Below, one piece after another: positions 1 through 7,604 of a stretch of DNA of 64,000 nucleotides. Within the stretch, counting starts at the first letter, position 1. Every line of letters begins with the position of its first letter. The DNA comes from Pseudomonas syringae. Its GTDB lineage: Bacteria; Pseudomonadota; Gammaproteobacteria; Pseudomonadales; Pseudomonadaceae. The notes beneath the pieces were generated by a model. The model did no database searches, was not told the origin of the DNA, and saw nothing but the letters and a program-made list of their open reading frames with translations. Made by a program: the position numbers and the translations under genes. The stretch covers positions 87,359 to 151,358 of the forward strand of contig NZ_JPQU01000015.1 in NCBI RefSeq assembly GCF_000737245.1. The letters are read 5' to 3'.

Positions 1-385
1 CCGCGTTAGTCTGGAAAGACCGACTGGCAGAAATCATGTCGGCCATTTCTTCGACGACGTTCACATTCGGGTAGTAGACGTACCCGTTCTTGTCGGCGGA
101 AGGATGATTGGGTTCGAAGCGCGCTTCGAGGTTCGAAGTGTCTTCGATGATGCCGTTAACCTGCACGCCCTGCCCTGCCTCGCCCTGTTCCTGGAACAGC
201 GAACCGCCGCCCGTCTGGCTCTGCTGGAACACGGTGGCGAACACCGGGTGCCGCGCGCGATAGGTCTGGTCCATGCTCGAAGAGACGGTTTCGGCGTTGG
301 CGATGTTACTGGCGGTGGTGTTCAATCGAGTGGTTTGAGCACTCATGCCGCTGCCGGCAATATTGAAAACGTTGGCTAGAGACAT
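1..385 (-). CDS. flgC: Flagellar basal-body rod protein FlgC (partial, C-terminus off the window)
   Basis: Proximal rod component of the flagellar basal body, exported by the flagellar type III apparatus. The reading frame starts at an ATG whose complement ends at 385 and gives MSLANVFNIAGSGMSAQTTRLNTT, the typical N-terminal flagellar rod motif (SGMSAQ...NTTASNIANA). About 128 of the usual ~147 residues are present; the end lies beyond base 1. It begins 3 bases after the flgB stop, so the two are clearly one operon. The visible part contains the ASRSFQTN-like rod C-terminal segment just before the edge. Identification is very secure. Confidence 0.96.
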   Translation of the reverse strand, partial: MSLANVFNIAGSGMSAQTTRLNTTASNIANAETVSSSMDQTYRARHPVFATVFQQSQTGGGSLFQEQGEAGQGVQVNGIIEDTSNLEARFEPNHPSADKNGYVYYPNVNVVEEMADMISASRSFQTNA

Positions 386-388
386 GAA

Positions 389-796
389 TTACTCTCCGCG
401 GAGGGCTGCAACCAGCCCTTTGAATTTGCTGTTGAGCAAGGTGAAGCTGGCCTGAAAGCCCACGGCGTTTTCCGCGTAGTTGGCGCTTTCGACTTGAGCA
501 TCAACGGTGTTCTGGTCCAGAGAAGGAGCCGACGGTGTGCGATACAGCAAGCTGCCATCGGTATTGCCCACGCCCTCAGCTTCGATATGGCGGCTGTTGG
601 TCTTGTTCAGCGCGAAAGTGCCGTTCTTGACCTTGTCGCTTTCAGCAGCCAACACCGATGAGAACTCCAGATCACGAGCCTTGTAATTCGGCGTATCGGC
701 GTTAGTGATGTTGTTGGCCAACACCTCGGCACGCTGGGCGCGAAAGCTCAGGGCTTTTTCATGGATGCCTAACGCTTTATCGAAGTTGATGCTCAT
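389..796 (-). CDS. flgB: Flagellar basal-body rod protein FlgB
   Basis: Proximal rod protein of the basal body, about 135 aa, the normal family length. The N-terminus MSINFDKALGIHEKAL and the central ANNITNADTPNYKARDL motif are diagnostic of FlgB. The frame is open back to an upstream ATG at 856, but that start would lie at or before the expected transcription start of the sigma-54 promoter at 857-872. The ATG at 796, which gives the conserved N-terminus, is therefore chosen. It is the first gene of a leftward flgBC operon and has its own promoter. Confidence 0.97.
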   Translation of the reverse strand: MSINFDKALGIHEKALSFRAQRAEVLANNITNADTPNYKARDLEFSSVLAAESDKVKNGTFALNKTNSRHIEAEGVGNTDGSLLYRTPSAPSLDQNTVDAQVESANYAENAVGFQASFTLLNSKFKGLVAALRGE

Positions 797-856
797 GTCG
801 GGAAACCTTTGCCGGATGACCAGATAGTCGTAACTGGTTTTGCTTAGCAGAGACAT

Positions 857-872
857 AGCAAACCGCGTGCCA
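857..872 (-). promoter_or_regulatory. Sigma-54 (RpoN) -24/-12 promoter of the flgBC operon
   Basis: On the minus strand the bases read TGGCACG-N4-TTGCT, a full match to the TGGCACG-N4-TTGCW consensus. Transcription would start near 845, about 49 nt upstream of the flgB ATG at 796. Flagellar middle genes of Pseudomonas are RpoN-dependent with FleQ/FleR activators, which fits. The site also decides the flgB start codon. Confidence 0.9.
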
Positions 873-1021
873 CTTCTTGAAAAGCCATGTTTCAGGGGCT
901 TTCAGGCAGGGGTGGCAAGGCGAATGCCAGAAAAGCGGCAATGGATTTCCGCTCAGGAGTAGGCAAGCGGCAAGGGAGGTGCCGTAAAGTTGCCAGTGTT
1001 GCCTAGGTGGCTCTCTGATTA

Positions 1022-1117
1022 CCTGTGGGAGCGAGCTTGCTCGCGAAAGCTTTCTGTCTAACGCAAAACATCAGTGGATGCCCCGCCCTCTTCGCAAGCA
1101 AGCTTGCTCCCACAGAA
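1022..1117. repeat. Pair of inverted REP elements
   Basis: Two copies of the Pseudomonas palindromic unit (TGTGGGAGCGAGCTTGCTCG and its complement with AAGCAAGCTTGCTCCCACAG) face each other across about 45 bases. The pair lies in the gap between cheR and flgB. Such extragenic palindromes are frequent in P. fluorescens genomes and lie outside genes, as here. Confidence 0.85.
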
Positions 1118-1150
1118 ATGATTTCCCGCAAAACTCCGCGCGGGTCAATT

Positions 1151-1182
1151 AAAAAACAAAAAAGAGACCCGAAGGTCCCTTT
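1151..1182 (-). terminator. Rho-independent terminator after cheR
   Basis: On the minus strand a seven-pair stem AGGGACC/GGTCTCT closed by a TTCG tetraloop is followed by a run of six T. It starts 19 bases past the cheR stop codon and ends the cheV-cheR unit before the REP pair. Confidence 0.85.
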
Positions 1183-1200
1183 TATCTGAATCACTCAGCT

Positions 1201-2028
1201 TCATTTAGCCTGGTAAATAATCCCCGGGCTGCATTGCACCATCTGGTAGTGATCCGGCAAACCATTGAGGGCTTCGGACGCCCCCAGAAACAGGTAGCCG
1301 CCCGGCTTCAGCGTGCTATGGATGCGCAACAGGATGTCTTTTTTCACTTCCGCCGAAAAATAGATCAACACGTTGCGGCAGAACACGATGTCGAACTTGC
1401 CCAGACTGGCGTAGCTGTCCAACAAGTTGAAGGCCCGAAACTCGACGCGACTCTTGATCGGTGCCTTGACCGCCCAACGCCCCGGCGCTTTAACGTCGAA
1501 GTAACGCTGCAGACGATCCGGGGACAGGCCACGACCGATTGCCAGGCTGTCGTACTCACCTGATTTGCAGTTGGTCAGCATCAACCCGGACAGATCGGTT
1601 GCCACAATCTGCGCGCCACTCTTGAGCTGGCTCGGATTGCTGCGCTCGAACTCATCAATTGTCATCGACAGCGAATAAGGTTCCTGACCCGAGGAGCAGG
1701 CCGCTGACCAGATGCGCAGGCGTTGATTCGGAGCGGCCTTGATGGCTTCCGGCAAAACCTTGTTTTTCATGACTTCGAACGGATACGTATCGCGAAACCA
1801 CAAGGTTTCGTTAGTCGTCATGGCATCCACCACCTGCTCACGCAAACCACTGCGCGGCTGGGTCTGGATGCGCTGAATCAGCTCGCCCAGGGTCTTGATA
1901 CCCTGCTGCTCCATCAGCTTGTTAAGACGACTGGATACCAGGTACTGCTTGTTTTCACCCAAGAGGATGCCACAGGCTTTTTCCAGAAAGACCCGGAACT
2001 GCTCGAAATCCAAATTACCCGTAGCCAA
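1201..2028 (-). CDS. cheR: Chemotaxis protein methyltransferase CheR
   Basis: SAM-dependent methyltransferase that methylates glutamates on chemoreceptors (MCPs) for adaptation. The 275-aa product has the CheR N-terminal helical domain (about 1-80) followed by the methyltransferase fold with WSAACSSGQEPYS and FDIVFCRNVLIYF motifs. The start taken is TTG at 2028, preceded by GAGGCGG and giving the usual ATGNLDFEQF N-terminus. The frame stays open to 2163, but that would overlap the end of cheV. It lies 46 bases downstream of cheV and is followed by a terminator. This is the CheR of the flagellar locus in Pseudomonas (PA3348 type). Confidence 0.95.
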   Translation of the reverse strand: MATGNLDFEQFRVFLEKACGILLGENKQYLVSSRLNKLMEQQGIKTLGELIQRIQTQPRSGLREQVVDAMTTNETLWFRDTYPFEVMKNKVLPEAIKAAPNQRLRIWSAACSSGQEPYSLSMTIDEFERSNPSQLKSGAQIVATDLSGLMLTNCKSGEYDSLAIGRGLSPDRLQRYFDVKAPGRWAVKAPIKSRVEFRAFNLLDSYASLGKFDIVFCRNVLIYFSAEVKKDILLRIHSTLKPGGYLFLGASEALNGLPDHYQMVQCSPGIIYQAK

Positions 2029-2074
2029 AGTGCCGCCTCTCAAATCATATAAAACCACCAGGAGCGAGACGCTC

Positions 2075-3007
2075 CTAGCTGTTATCTGCCGCCTTGATTC
2101 TGTCCACGACTCTTGCCGCCAGGTCATCAGGCCTGAACTTGGCAAGGAAATCATCCGCACCAACTTTCTTCACCATAGCCTGATTGAACACGCCCGACAG
2201 GGAAGTATGCAAAACGATGTGCAGCTTTTGCATCCTTGGATCGTTGCGAATCTCGGAGGTCAGCGTGTAACCGTCCATTTCCGGCATCTCGATGTCGGAA
2301 ATCATCATCAAAAACTCTTCTTCCGGCTTCTTGCCGTCCGCGACCAATTTCTTCAGGTAGTCCAACGCCTGACGCCCGTCGTTGAGTGCAACCACTTCAA
2401 CGCCGACAGTCTGCAGGCAACGGCTAACCTGTTTACGCGCCACCGACGAATCATCAACGGTCAGAACCCTCAGGGAAACCGCCTTGTGATGGGTTGCCTC
2501 ATCAATGACCCCCACAGACACCGCTTCGGACATCGGCGCCACTTCGGAAAGAATCTTCTCGACGTCGATGATTTCCACCAGCTGATTATCGACCCGCGTC
2601 ACCGCCGTCAGGTAGTGATCACGACCCGTGCCCTTGGGTGGTGGATGAATCTCTTCCCAGTTCATGTTCACGATGCGCTCGACCGAGTGCACCAGAAATC
2701 CCTGAACCTTCGTGTTGTATTCAGTAATGATCACAAAGGCATGATCCAGCGACGTCTGCCCCGGCAAGCCTGTCGCCATGGCCAGATCGAGGATCGGGAT
2801 GGTTCCACCGCGAATATTCGCCACGCCGCGCACAATCCGATTGGATTTAGGCATCACGGTGAGTTTGGGGCATTGCAGCACCTCTTTCACCTTGAATACG
2901 TTGATCCCATACAGTTGCTTGCCGTCAAGACGGAACAACAAGAGCTCAAGGCGATTCTGCCCAACCAACTGCGTGCGCTGGTTCACCGAATCCATTACAC
3001 CGGCCAT
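2075..3007 (-). CDS. cheV: Chemotaxis coupling protein CheV (CheW domain plus response-regulator receiver)
   Basis: Adaptor linking chemoreceptors to CheA with phosphorylation-dependent adaptation. Residues about 15-165 form a CheW-like domain and about 178-300 a receiver domain; the acceptor aspartate is Asp238 in ISDIEMPEMDGY. Total 310 aa. The ATG at 3007 is preceded by a GGGGAG ribosome-binding site; a longer frame to 3040 lacks one. It is the first gene of a cheV-cheR unit divergent from flgA, the order known from other pseudomonads. Confidence 0.95.
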   Translation of the reverse strand: MAGVMDSVNQRTQLVGQNRLELLLFRLDGKQLYGINVFKVKEVLQCPKLTVMPKSNRIVRGVANIRGGTIPILDLAMATGLPGQTSLDHAFVIITEYNTKVQGFLVHSVERIVNMNWEEIHPPPKGTGRDHYLTAVTRVDNQLVEIIDVEKILSEVAPMSEAVSVGVIDEATHHKAVSLRVLTVDDSSVARKQVSRCLQTVGVEVVALNDGRQALDYLKKLVADGKKPEEEFLMMISDIEMPEMDGYTLTSEIRNDPRMQKLHIVLHTSLSGVFNQAMVKKVGADDFLAKFRPDDLAARVVDRIKAADNS

Positions 3008-3060
3008 GCTCCGACTCCCCATTTCAAAGCAACCGATCACCGCAGCCTGAATCAGGTATG

Positions 3061-3076
3061 CGGCACGGGCCTTGCT
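3061..3076 (+). promoter_or_regulatory. Sigma-54 promoter of flgA
   Basis: CGGCACG-N4-TTGCT matches the RpoN consensus at every position but the first T. The -12 GC falls at 3074-3075, so transcription should start at about 3087, one base before the flgA ATG at 3088. The site lies in the 80-bp cheV-flgA divergent gap. Confidence 0.82.
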
Positions 3077-3087
3077 ATTTATACGTT

Positions 3088-3846
3088 ATGAATACCAAAA
3101 CGACATTTTCCCGACACCCGACAACACACACGTTCAGCCTGTGGAGCGCACTGATGTTGCTGTGTCTTTCAAGCATCACGGGATACAGCCGCGCCGAGAG
3201 TTTCACATTGCCTGAACAGCTTATCGGCGTCACGCAGGGGTTTCTTGAATTCACAGTTGAAGAGTATTTAGCAACGAGCCAAATCGAAGGCCGTTATGAA
3301 ATCGAAGTCCGCCAGCTAGACCCTCGTATGCGCATGGCCTATTGCGACAAGGAATTGACAGCCAGCCTGCAAAGCCCGCGCCCCGTTGGCCGCGTCAGCG
3401 TCCGTGTGCGCTGTGAAGGCTCGTCGCCCTGGACGGTGTTCGTGCCTGCCGAGGTGCGGCTTTTTCGCAATGTAGTGACCGCCATTCGCCCGCTCAAGCG
3501 CGATGCAATCGTCAGCGAAGACGATGTGGCCATGCGCGAGAGAGATATCGGGCAACTGGGGCAAGGCTTTCTCTCCGCCATGGATCAGGCTGTAGGACAG
3601 AAAGTTCTCCGACCAACGGTCATCGATCAGATCATCGCGCCGACCTTCCTTGAGCAGCCGCAGATGGTTCATAAGGGCGACCAGGTGGTGATTACCGCAC
3701 GCAGCGGGAGTATTTCCGTTCGGATGCCGGGTGAGGCCCTGTCCGACGGGGCTTTCAACGAGCAAATACGCGTCCGCAACCTGAATTCCAAACGTGTCAT
3801 CAAGGCTTATATCACTGGCGCTGGTCAGGTGGAGGCGCCGATGTGA
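3088..3846 (+). CDS. flgA: Flagellar P-ring assembly chaperone FlgA
   Basis: Periplasmic chaperone for P-ring (FlgI) assembly. About 252 aa, with an N-terminal signal peptide (basic residues, then WSALMLLCLSS, cleavage probably after SRAES). An SAF-type/ChapFlgA domain fills the C-terminal half (VTAIRPLKRDAIVSEDDV, then MVHKGDQVVITA). The frame extends upstream to 3058, but the sigma-54 promoter overlaps that part. ATG 3088 sits at the predicted transcription start, so the message may be leaderless. ATG 3154, with GGAG eight bases ahead, is an alternative but would shorten the signal peptide. Confidence 0.92.
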   Translation: MNTKTTFSRHPTTHTFSLWSALMLLCLSSITGYSRAESFTLPEQLIGVTQGFLEFTVEEYLATSQIEGRYEIEVRQLDPRMRMAYCDKELTASLQSPRPVGRVSVRVRCEGSSPWTVFVPAEVRLFRNVVTAIRPLKRDAIVSEDDVAMRERDIGQLGQGFLSAMDQAVGQKVLRPTVIDQIIAPTFLEQPQMVHKGDQVVITARSGSISVRMPGEALSDGAFNEQIRVRNLNSKRVIKAYITGAGQVEAPM

Positions 3847-3954
3847 GCTGACAATCCACTGGCGGCAAACGCTTGTTTTTCCTAGACTGCGAAACAAGTC
3901 CATATAAGTGAGGTCAATTCTCCGGGCTCGTCACGTGGTTTTCACATTTATGGC

Positions 3955-3981
3955 TAAAGTTTCCCCGGATCTGGTCGAAAC
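3955..3981 (+). promoter_or_regulatory. Sigma-28 (FliA) type promoter of flgMN
   Basis: TAAAGTTT, 11 bases, then GTCGAAAC resembles the flagellar sigma-28 consensus TAAAGTTT-N11-GCCGATAA. It lies 36 bases upstream of the flgM start. FliA-driven transcription of its own anti-sigma factor is the expected feedback arrangement. Confidence 0.7.
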
Positions 3982-4017
3982 CATGGCAAGCGTCCAACTA
4001 CCCAGAGGATTTTTATC

Positions 4018-4335
4018 ATGGTCATTGATTTCAACAGGCTGAACAGCGCAACACCGGTGAGCGGTACAAACCGCACCGTTGGCGCCAAAGAAGCAGGAAA
4101 GACAGAGTCGTCGGCTGCGACCGACGCATTGGAAAAGACCGGTAGTGCGGGCGAGTCCGTTCACCTGAGCGGTGAGGCTCAACAGTTGCAAAAGATCACT
4201 GACAAGCTGAAAGACTTGCCAACCGTCAATAGCGCTCGTGTAGCCGAGTTGAAACAGGCAATTGCCGACGGCAGCTATCAAGTAGACAGCAACCGTGTCG
4301 CCAGCAAGATGCTTAATTTCGAAGCCCAACGCTAG
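4018..4335 (+). CDS. flgM: Anti-sigma-28 factor FlgM
   Basis: Negative regulator that binds FliA until the hook is complete and FlgM is exported. 105 aa, with a polar, low-complexity N-terminal half and the conserved C-terminal FliA-binding part ([17 protein letters not shown], then [30 protein letters not shown]). A ribosome-binding site AGAGGA precedes the ATG. It is followed by flgN 49 bases downstream. Confidence 0.96.
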   Translation: MVIDFNRLNSATPVSGTNRTVGAKEAGKTESSAATDALEKTGSAGESVHLSGEAQQLQKITDKLKDLPTVNSARVAELKQAIADGSYQVDSNRVASKMLNFEAQR

Positions 4336-4384
4336 CCCACTGCTCGCGCTGGAACTTCTGGACGCTTAAAAACCAGAGCATGCG

Positions 4385-4849
4385 ATGCAAGATACTAATC
4401 TGCTGCAATTGATCACTGACGACATGGCCCCGGCCCAGCAATTGCTGGAGCTGCTCCGTGCCGAATCTCTCGCCCTTCACGGTCGCGACATGATCGAGAT
4501 GGAACACATCCTGGCGCAGAAACAGGCGCTGGTGATTCTGCTTGAGCAGCATGGTCGCAAGCGCAGCCAGATACTCAGTGGCCTTGGCTTGAGTCCCGAC
4601 CGCAAAGGTCTGCTGGAACTCGCCAAAAATTCGTCCCTGGGTGAGACACTGATCACCGCTGGTGATGAGCTGAGCGCGCTGATCGTTGAATGCCAGGCAT
4701 TGAATGAGCAAAATGGCAGCTCGATCAAGATGCAGCAGATGGCTACCACCCATCAATTACAGATACTCACGGGTGACAGTCCGACGCTGTATGACAGCCG
4801 GGGTTCGACCTCTGGCCGGGCAAGACCACGTCCGTTAAGCCAAGCGTAA
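4385..4849 (+). CDS. flgN: Flagellar export chaperone FlgN
   Basis: Cytoplasmic chaperone for the hook-associated proteins FlgK and FlgL. 154 aa, largely alpha-helical, with the heptad-rich FlgN pattern (QLLELLRAESLALHGRDM, LLEQHGRKR) and a proline- and arginine-rich tail. Position directly after flgM and before the PilZ protein is the standard Pseudomonas flgM-flgN-flgZ order. Confidence 0.93.
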   Translation: MQDTNLLQLITDDMAPAQQLLELLRAESLALHGRDMIEMEHILAQKQALVILLEQHGRKRSQILSGLGLSPDRKGLLELAKNSSLGETLITAGDELSALIVECQALNEQNGSSIKMQQMATTHQLQILTGDSPTLYDSRGSTSGRARPRPLSQA

Positions 4850-4930
4850 CTTTCTGTATCAAGGCGCCTTGCATGCTGGCAAAATGCCTGCCATCGCGTT
4901 GCTGTCGTATTTTGCCTGGAGATGGAAAAA

Positions 4931-5677
4931 GTGAATGGCTCAAGCGCGGAAGATGCTCCGCAGCCCCCAAAGGTTCTCAATACTCCTTTGGAAATTGCCG
5001 CCAGCTTGCGGCTGCTTCTTGAAAGTCATGATCCCCTGATCATTACCTTTCATGAGCGTACCCAACGCTTTCAGAGCTACTTGATCGAAGTTGATCGCGA
5101 TAGCAATGTCATTGCCTTGGACGAAATGATCCCGCGTGACGGCGAGAAATACCTGTCGAACGGCGAGGCCTACCGTGTCGAAGGTTTTCACGACGGCGTG
5201 CGTATCGCCTGGGAAAACAGCGGCGAAATGACCATCGTCGACGAGGACGGACAGCGCCTGTATCGCGGCGCAATGCCAGACGAGGTCATCTACCACCAGC
5301 GCCGCAATGCGTTTCGCGCCGCACTCAAGCTCGCCCAGCTGGTAAGCGTCGAGATGGGTGGCGATAAACTCAAATATCCCCTGGCCGGCAAACTGCTGGA
5401 TATCTCCGCGACCGGCTGCAAGCTGCGTTTTGAGGGTGATCTGTCAGAGCGTATGCAGCTGGGCCAAGTGTATGAACGCTTCGTCGCCCAGCTGCCATTC
5501 GGCACCATGACCGCTCCGGTGGAACTGCGCTACCTGCACTTCGAAGAAAGGGTCAATACCACCTTCGCTGGCGTGCGCTTTCACAACATGAGCGGACTGG
5601 TCCAGCGTCAGGTTGAGCGCTTCGTCTACCAACTGCAGCGCGAAGCCCGTCGCTTTGACAAAGACGATGACTTCTGA
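4931..5677 (+). CDS. flgZ: Flagellar brake protein FlgZ/YcgR (PilZ c-di-GMP receptor)
   Basis: Cyclic-di-GMP receptor that slows flagellar rotation. About 248 aa: an N-terminal YcgR domain (about 15-115), then a PilZ domain with both ligand motifs visible, RRNAFR at about 124-129 and DISATG at about 157-162. A GTG start at 4931 is preferred because GGAG lies nine bases ahead; an in-frame ATG at 4922 sits immediately after that GGAG and is less likely. It ends the flgA-flgM-flgN-flgZ rightward block and is followed by a strong terminator. Confidence 0.93.
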   Translation: MNGSSAEDAPQPPKVLNTPLEIAASLRLLLESHDPLIITFHERTQRFQSYLIEVDRDSNVIALDEMIPRDGEKYLSNGEAYRVEGFHDGVRIAWENSGEMTIVDEDGQRLYRGAMPDEVIYHQRRNAFRAALKLAQLVSVEMGGDKLKYPLAGKLLDISATGCKLRFEGDLSERMQLGQVYERFVAQLPFGTMTAPVELRYLHFEERVNTTFAGVRFHNMSGLVQRQVERFVYQLQREARRFDKDDDF

Positions 5678-5692
5678 CAGTTGGCTGATGTG

Positions 5693-5731
5693 AAAAAGGC
5701 GATAACGCAGAAATGCGTGATCGCCTTTTTT
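5693..5731 (+). terminator. Terminator after flgZ
   Basis: A long stem (AAAAAGGCGAT paired with ATCGCCTTTTTT, with an inner stem AACGCA/TGCGT and GAAA loop) ends in a T run. It starts 15 bases after the flgZ stop and closes the flagellar block. Confidence 0.9.
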
Positions 5732-5813
5732 GTTGGGCCCGGCCCTGTAAGGGCGCGCTTGCCCGCAAGCCGGTAGTCTAGCCAGCCATTTGCCGCATAC
5801 GCTGATGTTTTTT

Positions 5814-5900
5814 GTGGGAGCGAGCTTGCTCGCGAAAGGGCCGGAATTGCCAGGAATCTCTTTAAACCTGCACACCGCCTTCGCGAGCAAGCTCGCTCCG
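5814..5900. repeat. Pair of inverted REP elements
   Basis: GTGGGAGCGAGCTTGCTCGCGA at the left and the complementary TCGCGAGCAAGCTCGCTCC at the right face each other over about 40 bases. A third, partial REP-like stretch (GGGCGCGCTTGCCCGCAAG) lies just upstream at 5751-5770. The cluster separates the flagellar block from the phage-derived island. Confidence 0.85.
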
Positions 5901-5970
5901 ACTCACCAGCGCCTGCCGTGCACCGCTGCGATGCTTCGGCGACGGGGCAGCACCTGCGTAGTAGCCCCGG

Positions 5971-5999
5971 TCAACGCAGCCTCTGGTTCTTGATATAAG
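5971..5999 (+). promoter_or_regulatory. Possible promoter of the S24 repressor gene
   Basis: TATAAG at 5994-5999 is a fair -10 hexamer, with a weak -35 (TCAACG, 5971-5976) at 17 bp. Transcription would start near 6006, so the palindrome at 6019-6030 would lie just downstream of the start, a roadblock position for autoregulation. Confidence 0.4.
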
Positions 6000-6018
6000 C
6001 ACCCGCTAGGGCGATGAT

Positions 6019-6030
6019 TGCACCCATGCA
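6019..6030. promoter_or_regulatory. Palindromic operator candidate 1 (over the repressor start)
   Basis: TGCACCCATGCA, fitting the pattern TGCAC-NN-ATGCA shared with two sites at 7330 and 7355. It spans the ATG at 6026 of the repressor gene. Probably a binding site of the repressor itself; this is inference from position and recurrence. Confidence 0.55.
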
Positions 6031-6859
6031 TAAAACTATCGATAAAATATTGGCAGAACTGATGGCGCGTGAGGGCTTGAGCCAGGTCCAGTTGTCGGCG
6101 CGGGCTAATGTCGGCCAGTCCACGATCTCCCGAATCCTCAAACCCAACGGCCCTAAAGGAATCAAGGAGCCGACGGATAAACAAGTTAGGCCCCTTGCTG
6201 ACTTCTTTGGAATGACCACTGATCAATTGCGCGGTTTTGAGCCTTTTGAGGTCCAGGACGGCTCGCTCCGCGAGGAAAGGCCCTCTTCGACCACCGATGT
6301 AGTCAGGGACATGCTCGCCCGTGCCTCCAAGGTGCCCGAAAGTCTGAAGCAGAAAATCCTTGAAGTCGCTCAGCAGCCCGATGATGGAAAGACCAATGTC
6401 ATAGTCGCCGACTTCTCGCGCCCTGGTAAGGTCGGCGATGAAGTGTGGATCGCTCACTACGACATCCGTGGCGCAATGGGTGGTGGCGAGGTCACTCACG
6501 ATTACCCTGAAATGCTTCAAGACGTTCGCGTCAGCCCCTCACAACTCAGATCGATGGGTGTTGAGTTCGCCGAGCATTACCACCTGAAAATGATCACTGG
6601 CTGGGGGCAATCGATGTCCCCCACCATCAAGCATGGCGACCCTTTGCTGGTGAATATCAATATCCGCGAGTTCGTGGGCGATGGCATCTACCTGTTCTCT
6701 TACCAGGGGTTTGAGTACATCAAGCGCCTGCAAAAGAAAGGTAAGGACATGTACAAAATGCTGTCTGACAACACCCTGCATCCCCCGGAGGATATCTGGG
6801 CGGAAGAAACCTATATCCAGGCCAAGGTGCTGCTGGTGTGGAATTCGCAGTTGGTTTGA
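6026..6859 (+). CDS. Phage-type transcriptional repressor, HTH plus S24 (LexA-like) peptidase domain
   Basis: CI/LexA-type repressor, about 277 aa. Residues about 5-70 form an HTH_3/XRE DNA-binding domain (LSQVQLSARANVGQSTISRIL). The C-terminal S24 autopeptidase domain has the nucleophile serine in WGQSMSPT (Ser196) and the base lysine in YIKRL (Lys233), 37 residues apart. This predicts RecA-stimulated self-cleavage and SOS induction. A canonical Ala-Gly cleavage pair is not obvious; the region around RGAMGGG (148-154) is the best guess. An alternative ATG lies four codons upstream at 6014; neither start has a good ribosome-binding site. It resembles PrtR/AlpR-type repressors of pyocin and lysis genes. 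Confidence 0.9.
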   Translation: MHKTIDKILAELMAREGLSQVQLSARANVGQSTISRILKPNGPKGIKEPTDKQVRPLADFFGMTTDQLRGFEPFEVQDGSLREERPSSTTDVVRDMLARASKVPESLKQKILEVAQQPDDGKTNVIVADFSRPGKVGDEVWIAHYDIRGAMGGGEVTHDYPEMLQDVRVSPSQLRSMGVEFAEHYHLKMITGWGQSMSPTIKHGDPLLVNINIREFVGDGIYLFSYQGFEYIKRLQKKGKDMYKMLSDNTLHPPEDIWAEETYIQAKVLLVWNSQLV

Positions 6860-6881
6860 GTTAACGAATACCCTGCCCTCG

Positions 6882-6909
6882 AAAGCCCGGCCAAGCGCCG
6901 GGCTTTTTC
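6882..6909 (+). terminator. Terminator between the convergent repressor and DUF1654 genes
   Basis: Stem AAAGCCCGG/CCGGGCTTT with loop CCAAGCG, followed by further T. It lies 23 bases after the repressor stop and 8 bases before the end of the convergent DUF1654 gene. Confidence 0.85.
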
Positions 6910-6916
6910 ATAGATC

Positions 6917-7216
6917 TCAGAAAGGCACCTCATCTTCTGAATCATCGACAGCTTCGGCATGCCGACCTTCCAACGCGACGGGCTCCCACCGCACGGTCAC
7001 CGCACCATCATCCTCGAATGTCATCTCCAGCTCATCATTGGCTGACAAGACGCCCATCACCTCTTCCCACTCTCTATCGCCGTCCGTATCCAGTCGATGA
7101 ATCGTCACCCAGCGCTGCACCTGCGCAACCGGATGATTGATCATTGACGACACCCGCAGCGCCAAACGCTCTACCCCGGACATCTCAACGCGTACTGCTG
7201 ATTTAGCACTACTCAT
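6917..7216 (-). CDS. DUF1654 family protein
   Basis: Small protein of about 99 aa of unknown function, a family largely restricted to Pseudomonas and its phages and often found near prophage repressors. The recognisable core is SGVERLALRVSSMINHPVAQVQRWVTIHRLDTDGDREWEEVM, followed by an acidic tail ending DSEDEVPF. The ATG at 7216 has an excellent AGGAGG site seven bases ahead; the frame stays open to 7378 but without such a site. It runs leftward from the operator region, divergent from the lysis genes, so the palindromes at 7330-7366 may control both directions. Confidence 0.78.
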   Translation of the reverse strand: MSSAKSAVRVEMSGVERLALRVSSMINHPVAQVQRWVTIHRLDTDGDREWEEVMGVLSANDELEMTFEDDGAVTVRWEPVALEGRHAEAVDDSEDEVPF

Positions 7217-7310
7217 GCTTTTCCTCCTGATAACTGTATATCCATCCAGTAAAGGAGAATATCGGAGCTCGTAGGAAAAGTTAACCCTTGATGGCGGGAA
7301 GACTCGCTTA

Positions 7311-7366
7311 TGCACCAAAGAAAAATAAATGCACCAATGCATTGACATATAAATTGCACTGATGCA
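7311..7366. promoter_or_regulatory. Operator cluster: two TGCACNNATGCA palindromes and one half-site
   Basis: TGCACCAATGCA at 7330-7341, TGCACTGATGCA at 7355-7366, and a half-site TGCACC at 7311-7316. The second palindrome lies between the -35 and -10 elements of the rightward promoter at 7342-7370, and the first abuts its -35. That is the geometry of a repressor-controlled promoter. The same palindrome covers the start of the S24 repressor gene. Confidence 0.65.
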
Positions 7367-7370
7367 TATT
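7342..7370 (+). promoter_or_regulatory. Sigma-70-type promoter facing the com/lysis genes
   Basis: A perfect -35 TTGACA (7342-7347), a 17-bp spacer and -10 CATATT (7365-7370). Transcription would begin near 7377 and run through a 228-nt leader into the Com-like gene at 7605. It overlaps the palindromic operators, so repression by the S24 protein and release on DNA damage is the simple model. Confidence 0.65.
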
Positions 7371-7604
7371 TGATCCATCGCAGCGACACGCGCCGCTGCA
7401 ACACACGACTGGTGAAGCCGCCAGATAGTCCGGGATCAACGACAGTGATACCCCAGCCCCGACAAGGGACCGACTGGAACTCACTCTTCTTCAAAACAGA
7501 TCAAATTCAGCCGCCAACGCCAGTAGCGGGCAGCTGAGAACAAACAGACGCTTCGCTGACGCAGCCTGGCGACCGGCTGACTTGGCGCAAATCACACAAG
7601 GCAT

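Noticed and set aside
797..856. In-frame upstream ATG extending flgB to 155 aa.
   Set aside because: It would place the start at the expected transcription start of the sigma-54 promoter and lacks family conservation.
2029..2163. ATG-started 320-aa form of cheR.
   Set aside because: The extra 45 codons overlap the 3' end of cheV and are not conserved; TTG 2028 has a ribosome-binding site.
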